NCBI GenBank assembly: GCA_032433595.1 | Contig: JASWJB010000068.1 | Span: 62,001-126,000, forward strand | Direction: 5' to 3' | Source: Conoideocrella luteorostrata | Taxonomy: Eukaryota > Ascomycota > Sordariomycetes > Hypocreales > Clavicipitaceae | DNA length: 64,000 nucleotides | Shown here: in pieces, positions 12,094-25,851 of the stretch | How positions within the stretch are numbered: the first letter of the stretch is position 1 | Layout: every line of letters begins with the position of its first letter | Program-made: the position numbers and the translations under genes | The notes under the pieces: generated by a model | What the model was told of the DNA's origin: nothing | The model's database searches: none | What the model saw: only the letters and a program-made list of their open reading frames with translations

Positions 12094-13595
12094 ATGGCCG
12101 ATTACGCAAAACTGCCATCTGCAGCAACCATTGCAACCGAACGATTCCGGTCCAACATATCAGAGGACAAGTTGCAGCAGTTTAAGAAGCTGCTGGAGCT
12201 CTCTCCTATTGGCCCTGTCGTATATGAAAACACCAATGCCGGGCAAAAGTATGGCGTCAGGAGAGATTGGCTCGAGAACGTGAAGAAAGCCTGGCTTCGT
12301 GACTTTGACTGGCGCAAATTTGAAGACCGAATGAATTCATTCCCAAGCTTCAAGGCACCCGTGCAGGATTCAATGGGAAATTCCATCGATATTCAATTCT
12401 TTGCATTGTTCTCAGAAAGAGAAGATGCCATCCCGATCGTCTTCGTTCACGGCTGGCCAGGCTCCAGCTGCGACTTCTTAGACATGCTTGAAATTGTTAA
12501 GAGAAAATACTCGGCGAAGGAGATGCCATATCATGTCGTGGTTCCCTCCCTTCCGGGCTATGCATTTTCATCCGGTCCTCCAGCGGAGGTGGACTACGGA
12601 ATCGACATGGCTGCCGGGGCCATCAACAGCTTGATGGTTGGTTTAGGCTTCGGTAATGGATATCTGACTCAGGGAGGAGATCTGGGTAGTTTTGTGAGCA
12701 GGATGCTGGCGATACAATACGATGCATGCAAAGGCATGCATGTGAATCAGATGGGCTGGCCACCAAATTCCGACGACATGAGACCTGTGGACGCGGACGA
12801 AGAGGAAGTCTTACAAAAAGCTTCTGAAATTATTGATACGGGATTTGGGTTTGTATTGGAGCAGGGCACAAGACCGGCCACAATAGGTCTCGCGTTAAGT
12901 GCCAGTCCTTTGGCGCTTCTTAGTTGGTAAGATTTCCCGATGCCAAGCCCCATCATTGCAGGCACCCTGACAATCGATCAACTAGGATTGGAGAGCAGTA
13001 TTTGCAATGGGTGGACGGCGACTTTCCTGTCGAGAAAATCCTCGAAGTTGTAACCTTGTACTGGCTGACTGATACATTTCCCCGATCCCTGTATCACAAC
13101 CGCGGCGTAAGCTGCAGCCTTTTCTCCCCGTCGCGAGAATAACCCCTCACTGATTCATGGCATAGCTGAACACCGGAAGAGATACCCCCAAGATTGCAAG
13201 GATCAGCGTGGTGAGTACTTCGTATTCATCAGGAGCCCAAAGCGCAAAAGATTACTAACCCCGAACCCAGGTAGCAAACATGTCGGCATTAAAGCTTCCA
13301 TACGTGGAAAAGCCATCCGGCTATTCTTGCTTCGCTCATAATATACTCCCGGTGTCGAAGAGATGGGCAGCCATGAGCTGCAATCTCGTATCGTTTAAGA
13401 AACATGATCACGGTGGTCATTTTGCGGTGAGTAAAGTCCTTGACCCTTGATCCATGTTCAGTGTTGCTGACGTCCAATTTTTTCATGGGGGGGTTGCAGC
13501 CGCTGGAAAAGCCTAGCGAGCTGCTTGCAGACGTGGAGGAGTTCATTTGGAAGGTCTGGGCGGCTCCAGGCCGTGATGACCGCGATAGAGCATGA
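12094..13595 (+). CDS. Epoxide hydrolase (alpha/beta hydrolase, EHN domain)
   Basis: This enzyme adds water to epoxides to form vicinal diols, probably in detoxification or secondary metabolism. Five exons (12094-12926, 12986-13106, 13166-13210, 13271-13426, 13500-13595) give 416 residues; the introns are 59, 59, 60 and 73 nt. The N-terminal about 110 residues match the epoxide hydrolase N-terminal (EHN) domain. HGWPG (His119 onward) forms the oxyanion region. Asp196 in QGGDLGS is the expected nucleophile, and His383 in the GGHFA block near the C-terminus is the expected catalytic base. There is no signal peptide, so it is probably cytosolic or microsomal. The 45-nt third exon has weaker family resemblance than its neighbours. 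All five exons join in frame to a stop at 13593. Confidence 0.9.
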
Positions 13596-14257
13596 ATCAG
13601 ATAACGCATAATGCATATTCAGCCCGGTCGATCTCATGCGGCCGACCGAGCCGGCCACACCACACCCGAAATCTGTGCCGTGTCTGTGCCATCTGGCAGC
13701 TTGATGTGGGTTACATTGGGGGCTATATTATCGAGTCTTCGCACCGCAAAAGTAATATATTTAGCTTTTTGTTCCCCCCAATGCCTTGTGGCGTCCAATG
13801 CAAGTGAATGTAGGCAGTAAATTGAAGCGGGTTGCCACGTCAAAAAAATGAGTTGTCGGATTTGGTCATGATCTCCGGACACCGCTAAGGACGCACACGA
13901 AGGTGGAAAAAGCAAAAGACTTGAGCGCTTCCCGCCCGCCACATCCTAGTCGCATGCAAGGGATGCCTTGTCATCTTGTGCTTTGGCTGTTTTTTTATTG
14001 TCGGCGGCACGTCATGTCTCACAGCCGCATTTTGTTGTGCTCACCATGCCTTCATTCAACGCCACAAGTTTGAGCAGTTCGAAATTGCTTGCGCAGATGG
14101 ATATTGGCCAACACGGCATTGTTTTCCTTTCCGACGTCAGGGTCGGTTAGTACGTTGAACCCACTCATGTACATGTATCTATATATATCTATGTGTGACC
14201 TTGGAAATAGCAACTTGGCTGCTCTGTCGTTAGTTATCTTGTGCACGACTGACAGCC
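13596..14257. other. Intergenic between epoxide hydrolase and esterase
   Basis: This 0.66-kb stretch has only short unsupported frames. A TATATATCT-like run near 14178-14190 lies about 70 nt upstream of the esterase ATG and could be its core promoter. Confidence 0.5.
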
Positions 14258-15949
<1,692 letters not shown>

Positions 15950-17539
15950 TCTGGTGCTTAGACTGGTAGATGCATAATTCACCATGATTGAGTAGGGTCC
16001 ATCGCTAACTCAGCTATGGACGGCGAGTACCACTCGCAGTACATAGTTTTCATTACCGCAAATACACGAAATGTTACAAAATGTTACTCTTATGCTAATT
16101 ACAGTTTAATATGAGTAACTAGTCAAGGATACATATATCAAGGCTATTAGCTTAGCACGACCTCACCCTAGCGCTTAGATATTACCAGCAGCTCCCGTCT
16201 GCTAGGCGCACGGAAGATTGCATAGGATTGTGTGCACGTAGAATATTCGTAGAGCAAGGCGATCGCTCTAGTATCTTGATGAGCTTGATATACTATCTCT
16301 GTTTATCTTGTATTTAGGATTTAGTGGCCAAAGCATCGTGCCCTTTCTTCTGCGTTTGCAGAATCTTACGGCTTCGACTCCAGGAAAACTTGTAGTAGCT
16401 TGTGTTGAAGAGTCCAACTTAGATATGGTTATAAAAGCGTTTTGCTTATCGTCGGAGGTAATGTTTACACAAACGTTCCCTTGAGTGTGTAAATACCGGC
16501 TTTTGTGATGCTGTAGGTGTCTTGCTGCAAGAGATAAAAACTATATCTGGCATTTTGTCAGCCTTTCATTCAAAAGATTTGCAAGAAATATCGCCGTCAT
16601 CTTTCTCTTAGTAAGAATAGGTTCAAGCTAGATGGAAAGCACCTTCTGACATTCCGAGTAAACAATCAACATTGGCATTGCTGTCTGCAATTCTTTTAAG
16701 GAGAAAATGGAGGCCCGTGCCGAAGACCACCAGGAATTTTTTCAAATACGTGGCACAATGTCCGACACTACCTACGTATGCTCTTTGACGTCCACTTGTT
16801 GGAAAACCCAAAAATTATTAAACCAAGGCCCTCGTGGGAGCTTAGTAAAGCCAATCTTCTCCCTAAAAATGAATCCAAGGCGCCGTACCTCCTTACCATA
16901 AATTGTTCACTTAGGCTGGCCTAGTCTTCGGCACTGTCATTTGGCCGCAGATATTCCCAGGCACAATTGCGTGTTGGTCGATAGCTCACTCTGTATAAAC
17001 ATTTGTCGCTTAACATGGCAGTCCCACAGATGGACGCTGCCTTGCAGAATGTTCGTTGAGAGTGGGATCCTGTGGGAGTAACAGACCTGCGCTCATCAGC
17101 CAAATTGGCTACAGCCGAGTCATGCCCTATCATTGTGCCGTTGCCCACCAAAAGTGCGCAATGTTGGTCCTAGTTTGACGTCTTCATCCTCCATAAACTT
17201 TAGGAGTGGGCAAACAACCACTTTTGCTTAATTATAAGAAGTAACAGCACCGCCACCAATGCCACCATTGTTATTATAATCATTATGATCTCAGCAAAAG
17301 TGTTGATAATAATAGCTATAGTGAGCGCTTCTATTTGCGCGGTTTATCCTTGATAAATATGTTTTCAGATATTCTCCACATTCCGTCTCTGCTTGCTTCG
17401 TCGGCTTCCGTATATCTCTCCACAAGCTACTACTAAACGCATAGTGAGATCCTCAAGAGGAACCGCGGGCTAGACACGTTCGATACTAAAGTACATCTTG
17501 AGAGTCACACTGTCCATATGACCCCTGATTAGATTCTTC
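15950..17539. other. Intergenic, no gene seen
   Basis: This is the first 1.6 kb of a 2.5-kb gap. It has elevated A+T and short frames only. The minus-strand frame 16921-17151 reads somewhat protein-like but has no family match and may belong to the decayed sequence that follows. Confidence 0.45.
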
Positions 17540-17995
17540 TAGACGCAGGAGCATCCATCAAGCTGTGGTATCCGCTCCGGTGGCGCAACAGAATTAGTTC
17601 CCCACGATCTACAACCCATTTCAAGGGACAGGGTCATCTACCGAAATTAGGCTCCCCTTCACATCAAGTTTCCCACCAGCAGGTCTTAATAGAAGCCCTT
17701 ATCTGTAGGCAAAACCAATGAATTCGATCGCTTGTAGACCAGACTCGATGTTATTTCCCGTCGGAACCGTGTAGTATCGTTCAGGGTCCTCGGCAAAAGC
17801 CGTGCCAAAATTTTCTACAGTATGGTGGATACACTTGCTCGCCCCGGTCACTTCGCGTTCATTCTATCGGTACGGTACCTCGTCTGCATGTGTACGACGA
17901 TGGGGACTTCCGTCCACCCTAACGGCATTTAAAATGAGCAACCGTACCATTGGGAGTGGGTCACAGACAACGAATCATCGTATCTCGACGAGTTG
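17540..17995 (-). pseudogene. Possible decayed coding sequence of unknown family
   Basis: On the minus strand, the frame running down from about 17850 reads as a coherent protein-like stretch: ASKCIHHTVENFGTAFAEDP, then a YYTVPTGNN block, then GLQAIEFIGFAY. Stops interrupt it, and it continues in the same frame into RPAGGKLDVKGS. I do not recognise the family. The stretch could be an old gene remnant or chance, so this is a weak call. Confidence 0.25.
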
Positions 17996-18485
17996 AAGCT
18001 AGGCGAAGCTAATCTGTAAGATTAATGTCAGGGGCGTTTATGAACTGCCCTTGGGGATTAATAGCACGATCTTAAAGCTAACGACTCCCAAAATTTAAGC
18101 CATGTCACAATCTGTTCAATGCATATATCACCATGCGGGTTTTGAGGTCACTAGTGGGCTATCAGGCCACTTAATCGAATATTGAAGGCGTTACCACATT
18201 GGCTAGCCATATCGTACGGAGATGACGCCCGCAGATAACGGAGATTTCATCTTTTTTAATAGAAACGTATTCGAAGGGGAAGAGGAAGAGAGTGGCATTC
18301 TTTCTTCTTCGGTCCGACATTTATATCAGTGAGCCGTGTCGGTTTGTGTTGATAACTGGAAGTAACAGAGTTTTATTAAAGTAGCGTTTGCACTGCTTCG
18401 AAGCCATGTGTTTTCAAGTCATTCATATCTTTTTAAGTTGAAAACGAAGAAACTCCAACTAGTTACTTTGGCTGTCTTTGCGACC

Positions 18486-19525
18486 ATGATTGCCGAGACG
18501 TTCGTCATTTTGATCGGCCTGCTGGTCCAGCGAGCGGTGACAGCGGCAACCGTCCCAAAGCCCGACATCGGTTATGGTTGTGGTGTTCATATGCCTACTG
18601 AGGAACAGCTTGAGCTCCATCGCAATCTATCCATTATGGAAGAAAACAATATGGACATTGATAAGCGTGCGCCCATCTATGTCGATACTTATTTTCATGT
18701 CGTGGTTGACAAGGAGGAGGAGCGTGTAAAAGCGGGTGTAAGTTGGCCTAGGATCTTTCGGCAATCTCCCCTCGGACTAATTTTTTCGTAGAGAACAGTA
18801 TTGAAAAAACAGTTGGCTGTAATAAACATAGGGTTTGCCCCGGCAAAAATATTCTTCAATCTCCGAGCTATAGATTGGACCGTTAATCCTCGGTGGGCTA
18901 TTGGGCTCGACGTCCTCACAATGAAGTACCAGCTTCACCGGGGTGGCAGGAGCTCACTTAACCTCTATTTCATCAGCGCGCTTCCTGATGTACCTGGCGA
19001 GAAATCTAAAAAAAAACACCTAGGTATCTGCTCGTTTCCTGACGAAGTCGGTCGCGAAAGCGAGGTGGTTTTGGACGGCTGTTTGGTTGATGTCGATACA
19101 ATTCCCGGCGGAGCTTGGATTCCCTACGACGACGGCAAGACCGCCATCCACGAGATCGGTCACTGGTTCGGCTTGTTACATACTTTCCAGGGGGGTTGCG
19201 ATGGCTCCGGCGACATGGTCTCTGATACACCCGCATCTGCAAGCGCGTCAGTGGGCTGCCCTGAAGGTCGCAATTCCTGCCCTGATCTTCCAGGTTTGGA
19301 CCCGATACATAACTATATGGACTATTCAAACGAGTCAGTTTTGTGCCTTGCTGCCGAATACTGAGAAACTGTTTTTGAGAGGAATTAGCTAACTTTTAAC
19401 CCAACAGCACTTGCCTCAGCGAGTTTACACCAGGTCAAATTAAACGAATGCATAGCATGTGGAGGAAGTTTCGTTATCGAGCAGAAGACAGAGAAAACGA
19501 AATAAGCAATGAAATGTGGGAATAG
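18486..19525 (+). CDS. Secreted metalloprotease, M43 / MEP1 type
   Basis: This is an extracellular zinc endopeptidase of the pappalysin-like M43B family (fungal MEP1 group). Three exons (18486-18737, 18792-19333, 19408-19525) give 303 residues; the introns are 54 and 74 nt. The signal peptide starts at the ATG at 18486 (MIAETFVILIGLLVQRAVTA). The frame is open further upstream, but the only ATG there (18406) is in another frame. A KR site near residue 60 could mark propeptide cleavage. The zinc motif HEIGHWFGLLH is residues 204-214, followed by the Met-turn NYMDYS. The second splice joins SND to TCLSEFTPGQ, restoring the conserved C-terminal block. Length and cysteines fit the family. Confidence 0.92.
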
Positions 19526-21216
19526 CCGCTTATCTGTGTGTGAATATAGCACGCTGCAGGAATATATCAAGATATCACAGGCTGGAAATCTTCCCTTTCA
19601 GAAGAGCATTTACTCGTGGAGTGTTTGTTGCCGAGTGCGTGAATCGCGTCCCGGTGAGGAAGTCACAGTCAACTCTACAGAGCAGCTTCAGGTGGAGGAC
19701 CCGGCGTCGTTAATTGATGGAGAAGACGGAAGCAGTCATTTTTATTGTATAAATAGTGTAAATAGACAGAATTACGCGGCAAATATTAATAGGTATCGCT
19801 TAACCATCAGCTCAAGAGTTGGAAGTTCTCAGGCGCTCAGGTGGCCATTATATACAGCTAGAAGCTGAAGAACCCTTGGTATCAACCTCCACTGCTGGGG
19901 TTTCCGGGGCTTCTGATTTTATTAAAAGCCACTCTAACCCGATGGTAACCGTTTTCGCCTCACCAGCTCTAAGCAGCAGCTCGGCAAGTCCCAATTCGCC
20001 AGCCAGTACCTGGCCTCAAATTGCTTGGTGCATCTTCAATAACATTCAACGATCGGCGGAGATCGGAAGCATATAACTGCCACAAGTCACCTGAGAACTA
20101 TGCCCCGAAGCTCTTACAGCATGAGACCGGAACATATGAATTGGGTCACAGCTGCGCTAGAGGAATTAGCCCTCGAGCTACCTCAGATCCCGACGGCGCA
20201 TATGGGCCAAATGAGCCGTAAGTTTATATATATCGTGCGCACACATACTATACTTGGCGTTACAGAGCCTTTTTGCTGCGCTAAGGGTAAAGCAGGTCTG
20301 GAAAAGCCAATACCCGAACTGTCGCATTGTACGGAGCGTGGGTGGTCATGACAATCATTCTATTCGTATTCAACGGTTAGACCGTTCCGAAGTCCATCCC
20401 CGCAGTGATAGCTTTGTGTAGTTATAGGCATTCCCTTCTAGGGTATGCCGCTCAACGTAGCTTATAAAATTCTCAAATGCTCCACTCCGGAAAAATGCAA
20501 CGATCTCATGTGGATGTGTTCCTGACTCTGCGTGGTCCACAACGCCAAGCTACCCAGTGCTTGTACATAAGGGAGGACAAATTACGTGACCCATCACGGC
20601 TTACCAAGGCACGCTGCAACGGGTCACCTAACTTGTCTCCCGCAGGCCCGGCTAGCTGGGTACACAAATAAACGTATGACAAACAGGGGAAGGAGTTATG
20701 GGGTTTTCGTGGCTTATGCGGTTGCATGACACGGGCACGGTAGTGCCCGTCATTGAAGGAGTTCATAGTTACAGAAAGGTAACTGTTGTGGACCTTGACT
20801 TCCGGTCTGAAGAGAATCACCGGTATCAAAACATTAAAAGCGGCACAGCGAGGCATTAAACAAGTGGCAAGAAGCCAGATGCCAAGGAAAATAGGCTCCG
20901 AGGGCTGGGGCGGAACACAAAATGGGCGATTGTGTCCGCCGTTCAAAACAGACCTCAAATTATTCTCGAAACCGGTTTTGATATCCAGCCCGAAGATGTT
21001 CTCACATTTAGGAAATAGATCTTGCTAGTGGCTTTCGAGGAATAGAGTGGGAAACATCGGTCTGCTCCCGTAATAGGAAAACGCGTATAATCGCAACAAG
21101 TTTGTATTTCCACTAACTGCAGAAAATTGTGGCCTTGGCAAGTTTCCGTCTGCGCGTCTGCACTTGCGATTGCGATTAAGCGCTTATATACGAAACTTCC
21201 GTAAAAGCACCAACCC
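19526..21216. other. 1.7-kb gap without a recognisable gene
   Basis: A Ser/Thr-rich frame at 19819-20076 and the overlapping frame 20021-20221 (with ENYAPKLLQHETGTYELGH) look weakly protein-like, but no signal peptide or motif supports a gene. The minus-strand frame 20506-20958 lacks any recognisable domain. The region may hold a decayed secreted-protein gene. Confidence 0.4.
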
Positions 21217-23575
21217 TCATCTCCGCCTCGTCCTACTAGATACTGGGGCTGGCTCAAACGAGCCTTCATCCGAAACTTCATCGTCGCTTATCTCCAAAGC
21301 TTTTTGTGTACCACCGCCACTCCTTTGTGAAAAGTCCAATTGAGTCTGCTTCGTCTTTGCGCCACCCCTTGCAGCAGGTTTCCGTGCAGCTGTCGTCGTT
21401 GCCATCCTCGTCGCTGCTATTTGTCGTCCTTTGGTTGCTGGTTTTGGCGGGGGTGGAGGCTCCTCATCCGACGCCATAACGACATCATCTGCAACTTCTG
21501 CTTCATCATCACTCGGCTTGGCTGCTTTACGACCGCGCCCTCTTGCTGGAGGTTTGCGAGCCGGCGCCTTCTTTTCAGCAGCTTTAGCCGCCGTCGCGTT
21601 TGTTCCCTTCGTAGCAGAGCGTTTATTCGTTTTCGGCATAGGCATATCGTCATCGTCATCGTCATCGTCAGGTTCCACCTTGCTTCGACCAGATCGGCCA
21701 AATTCTTGTGTCGTCGTCAGGCTCAGATTGTGCACAGGGCCCTCATATGTCCACGCACCCGGCTCGTCCTCCCAATTTCCGTCGAAATCACTATCCCAGG
21801 TATCAGGCTTGGGTCTCAACACACGTTTCCGCTCAGAGCCCAAGTCAGTTCTCCCAGATCCACCCGTCACCTGCTGCTCAATCCTTGCCCTATAAATTTC
21901 CATGGCGCTGCTAAGGTCCTCATCGTCTGACTCGAGGCCAAGAAGCTGCTTTACTTGGCCGGTAAGATGCTCTGAAACAAAAAGTTCCATGGCATGCTTG
22001 TCATCTTTGGAGACAAATTGATTGACAGCATCCCCAAAAGGCCCTTGTGGTAAGACTTTGAGTGACTGGGCACCCAAAAAGTCCTGGACGAGAGACTCAA
22101 CTTTCACCGCATCCGCGCCATCTTCCAGAGCCCCCAGAACATCGCCTGGCATTGCAGGATTTGCTTTGCCTGGCAGATATGTTAGCAAACGGCAACTTCA
22201 AAGCAGTCAGGAGCACTTACGTTCAGACGACTTTTTGCGGTAAAAGTATACGACATCATTGGTATTGGCAACTCTACCAACAAACCGATTAGAAAACCGT
22301 TGGGGGTTCTCACACTCGAATACGCCTCCTTCAGAAGCGGTGTACTCGACTTTGAGTCGAATAAGTGGAAGTGGGCGTTCTTCCAATGCTTCCTCATCAG
22401 TCTGGATTGCCTCCCAGTCTGTATTTGCTTTTTCTATCATTTCATCCACAACTTCCATCAAACGTCTTGTAACCTCTTGTCTGTTGTCTTTCTTCTTGTC
22501 CAGGCCTTTGAACCGCTTATCATTTGCGAGAACGAGTTCACTTGTCACGAACGGCCGTACCGACTTTAACGGAACTTTGTCAACTTTGAAGTCCTTGCCT
22601 GTTACACTAAGGATAGCCACGTGTTTCTGCACGGCCTCGCCCGGGACTAACGACGTAGCCACAGAGGAGCCTGGCTGCATAACATGGAACCCCGTCTCGG
22701 GATTCTGCGTAGGATCAATAAGGCATTCATGTTCGTGGCCCCAGACGACCAAATCCAGCCAATCAGGGAGAACGTTTTCAGGCAAGTAAGATGTCGCAGT
22801 ATATGCATGGTGATTCTGGTGAACGGCAAGCAGGTTGAACCAATCACTGGTTTGGATGTTCGGTCTGAACCATTTGACCTTGTGATCTCTGAACGTCCGG
22901 AACATCCGTTCGTCGCGGACATTACTCAGTCCAAACAATGCCAACTTTGTGACGCCTTTTTGAAGAAGAATCGGCTTGGCTTCGATATTATCGGCCTCGG
23001 CCACGCGACCAAAATAGTTCAACAGACCAGCAGCTTGTAGTAAGTCGAGCGAGCAGTAGTTCCCATCACCAGACGGATCATCGTGGTTGCCATGAATAGA
23101 GAATACCGGTATGGAAATATTTATATCGGGGTCTTCGTAGTTGACGTGGGGGAATGCGCCTTCAAACACCGACGCCGCGTCAGAAAGAAACTCGAGCGGA
23201 CAAGGCTTCATACCGAGGCAATTTTGTCGGAGAGTTCGCATGACTTGGTATAGAGACTTTCGGGATGGTTTATTGTCGTGAAAGAGGTCGCCTGCAAGAA
23301 GAACCATGTCGACCTGTATATCCTGGTTAGCCAACGACAGTACAATAAAGCTAGTTGATCTGTAGAACGTGCATCTTTAGTGCGAGCGAGGTTCAGAATC
23401 TCGTCAAAAGTTCGCCAACTGTCATCCTTGCGAATGGCATCGCGCTCTTCGTATCCCACATGATTGTCTGTCGCGACAAGAATCCGAATTGTGTCGGCTT
23501 CTACGAGACGAATTAGGACTTGGACTCTGTGTATTAAGTGAACGAACAGAAAAGGTTACCGGTTAACTCGGTCAT
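21217..23575 (-). CDS. mre11: Double-strand break repair nuclease Mre11
   Basis: This is the nuclease subunit of the Mre11-Rad50-Nbs1 complex, acting in break sensing, end resection, telomere upkeep and meiosis. On the minus strand the exons are 23575-23560, 23500-23373, 23313-22221 and 22169-21217, giving 729 residues. Exon 1 is only 16 nt (MTELT plus one base). The phosphodiesterase motifs are in order: ATDNH (Asp17, His19), GDLFHDNKPS (Asp57), GNHDD, HQNHH and GHEHE. The Mre11 DNA-binding domain follows, then a disordered C-terminus with an acidic D-run, an RGRGRK segment and QLDF. Intron 2 (23372-23314) has no in-frame GT donor. A GC donor (GCACGT) joins TKD to VDMVLLAGD exactly as in orthologues. 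Length fits fungal Mre11. Confidence 0.95.
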
Positions 23576-24075
23576 ATTGGTTGAAAGCCACCCATGTACC
23601 ACCTAAAAGGCATGTAGTTCCAACAGCAAGGCCATATGGAGACCGAGAAGAGACCAGGTAGGCGGTTGGATCCTGCGACCGACCCTTGGACGACGTGAGT
23701 AATAATGGACTGCGTGGCGTGGGATTGTGCACAGGTATAGGACGCGGGGAGCACGCGGCGAAGTTAACGCGAAACGATGCGCAGTCACGTGTTCCACTTC
23801 CGCTGTGTTGCGTGCCATCCTGACAGCTATCAATGGAGCATTAGCGCGAAAAAGAGCAAGGCTGATTGACGTAATATGTAGATCAAGCAAGCGGTTTTCT
23901 CATCTTTCTCGACTACTGTAGTACATAAATAGTAGTAGTATTGAGTGAGAATCAACTCGACAAAGGATAATCAGTGCTGTGGTATTGTGTCCGTCCATCT
24001 ATACGCCTCGAATGCAAGCCAAACCGATGACCAAAAATTAATCCCAAAACGATGCAGCCATGCATGGAAAAGTCA
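23576..24075. other. Intergenic, mre11 promoter side
   Basis: This 0.5-kb stretch lies upstream of mre11 and downstream of the Mch1-like gene; both are on the minus strand. The sequence CACGTG occurs near 23786. No gene was seen. Confidence 0.5.
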
Positions 24076-25851
24076 CTAAATAACAATACCTCTCTGCTTC
24101 CAGCCCCCGTTGCCCTTCCAGGCATACAGAACCGAAACACATGCCACCCAAACGCAAATGCCTTCTGCCCAAAATGTCGAGCTGTAGCATCGCTTTCCAT
24201 AGCAAAATAAATCGTCATCCCCACTCCCATCGCCAGAAACGGCAGACACCTTGGCACCGGCCTGATACACGGCAGAATAGACAAGGCCCCAGAAAGTTGA
24301 TCCCACAGCGGGCAACATAGCAATGATGCCAAAGTTGGTGGCAAAATTCTCAACGCCCCAGATGATGGTGACGATGAGCGGGGTTAGACTGAACATGGCG
24401 CCATAACCAGCACCCACAAGGCCAGACACAACCCAGAATCGGTCGGCATGGTTTTGAGCAGCCCCAGAGGCAAGAAATATGAAGCCGAGAGACATGAGCA
24501 CGGCAAAGAAAAGCATGAATGCAATACGTGAAAGAGCAAATCGCTGAGATTGGTGGATGGAATGGTACGACGAAGAAATTTGAATGTGTTGTGTTTCGGG
24601 AGAGGGAGCCAAGAGGTCGGTAAGAGTACCGATTAAAAGACGTGCGATGGTGCTGGTGATGCCAAAAACCGAAACATGTGTAGCTGCTGATGTGGTTTCG
24701 CCAAACCCCACGACTGAGGGAGGAGTTAGAGTGCCTATGACGGTGCCTAAATTATTGATGAAAGCCTCGCCGGGACCGACCGTGAGGAAAAACGCCAGAG
24801 CAAAGAGCCACATCGTGTGGTCTGCAAGAAATTGTCGAGTTTCAGCGTTAAGGACCCAGTTCTTCTTCCACTGGGCATCATCATCCTTTGAGGAGTCAAG
24901 TAAGGCGCTGTTCTCATATGCTCCGTCATCAGTAGGTGGCGGACCAGCTGCTCCATAGCCTCGCTGTGATCGACTAAGCAGAGAGCTTCCATCAAGTAAA
25001 CCACTGGTTTCAAGTTCTTCAATGGCTTCTTCAATGAGATCCTGTTCGTCAACAACCCGCAGCAGAAATGTACCAATAATGCCCATGACAGCGAGCAAAA
25101 CGGCCAAGAAGATGAAGAAACGAAATACGTCAATGTCGCCTCGGGATCCATCGGGCTTCGTCTCATACAAAATCCGGCTACCAAACTGGCTCAACCACAT
25201 GCCGCTTAATCCAAAGCCCGTGATAGGCATAGCAAGGGCCAGACCTCGATATTTGCCTTTGCCAAAATTCTTGGCACATGTCGATAATGATGCAATGTAC
25301 ATGGCACAGGTGCCAGAGCCAATGCAAACAAAGGCGAATATCATGGCTGGGTACGACCACTCATTGCCCACCCCGTGGGGTTTTTTCAAAACGTTGTATT
25401 CAATATCGAGCTTTCGGTAAATAAATGCAGCTGTGCCGTAACCGGTGCCGAAGAGAACTGCCGACAACAGTGAGAGCGGCGTGACACCGACCCGGTCGCA
25501 AACATATCCCATGACAGATATTGGTAGGTACAGGGCTAGAGAGCCCGCAATAGAAACGCCATTGACCTGGAACTGGGTATATCGCAGACGAGACTGGAAC
25601 TGAGGTGCGTAGAGTGAGAAGACGACAATGGAGCCCGCGCACAAGGACGACAGCGTGGCAAATACGAGGGATATGATGCGAATAGCTTGCTTCTGGCGGA
25701 TTAAACGACGGCGGTGAGTCGACTCGGCTTCAAAACCGTCATCGTCGTCATAAGCGCTAAACGTTGATGAAGCGTCGCTATCGGCGACGTGCGCGAGAGC
25801 TGTGGTCGGAGTGGCCGGGGTGCGATCATCGGAGCTTAGAGGCGTTGGCAT
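24076..25851 (-). CDS. MFS transporter, Mch1-like
   Basis: This is a membrane transporter of the major facilitator superfamily, of the Mch1 group in the monocarboxylate-porter-like branch. The substrate is unknown; in yeast, Mch1 does not carry monocarboxylates. The single exon gives 591 residues from the ATG at 25851. A hydrophilic, acidic N-terminus with an SxFSAYDDDDG stretch precedes the first membrane helix at about residue 60. The helices fall in two sets of about six, split by a long central loop (about residues 265-335) containing acidic and GY-rich segments. The block ALAMPITGFGLSGMW is typical of the group. Length is close to that of filamentous-fungal orthologues. Confidence 0.85.
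   Translation of the reverse strand: MPTPLSSDDRTPATPTTALAHVADSDASSTFSAYDDDDGFEAESTHRRRLIRQKQAIRIISLVFATLSSLCAGSIVVFSLYAPQFQSRLRYTQFQVNGVSIAGSLALYLPISVMGYVCDRVGVTPLSLLSAVLFGTGYGTAAFIYRKLDIEYNVLKKPHGVGNEWSYPAMIFAFVCIGSGTCAMYIASLSTCAKNFGKGKYRGLALAMPITGFGLSGMWLSQFGSRILYETKPDGSRGDIDVFRFFIFLAVLLAVMGIIGTFLLRVVDEQDLIEEAIEELETSGLLDGSSLLSRSQRGYGAAGPPPTDDGAYENSALLDSSKDDDAQWKKNWVLNAETRQFLADHTMWLFALAFFLTVGPGEAFINNLGTVIGTLTPPSVVGFGETTSAATHVSVFGITSTIARLLIGTLTDLLAPSPETQHIQISSSYHSIHQSQRFALSRIAFMLFFAVLMSLGFIFLASGAAQNHADRFWVVSGLVGAGYGAMFSLTPLIVTIIWGVENFATNFGIIAMLPAVGSTFWGLVYSAVYQAGAKVSAVSGDGSGDDDLFCYGKRCYSSTFWAEGICVWVACVSVLYAWKGNGGWKQRGIVI

Noticed and set aside
20506..20958. 150-codon minus-strand frame
   Set aside because: No family resemblance and no splice partners; a hydrophobic patch alone is not enough.
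21340..21930. Long plus-strand frame
   Set aside because: Shadow of the low-complexity C-terminus of mre11 on the other strand.
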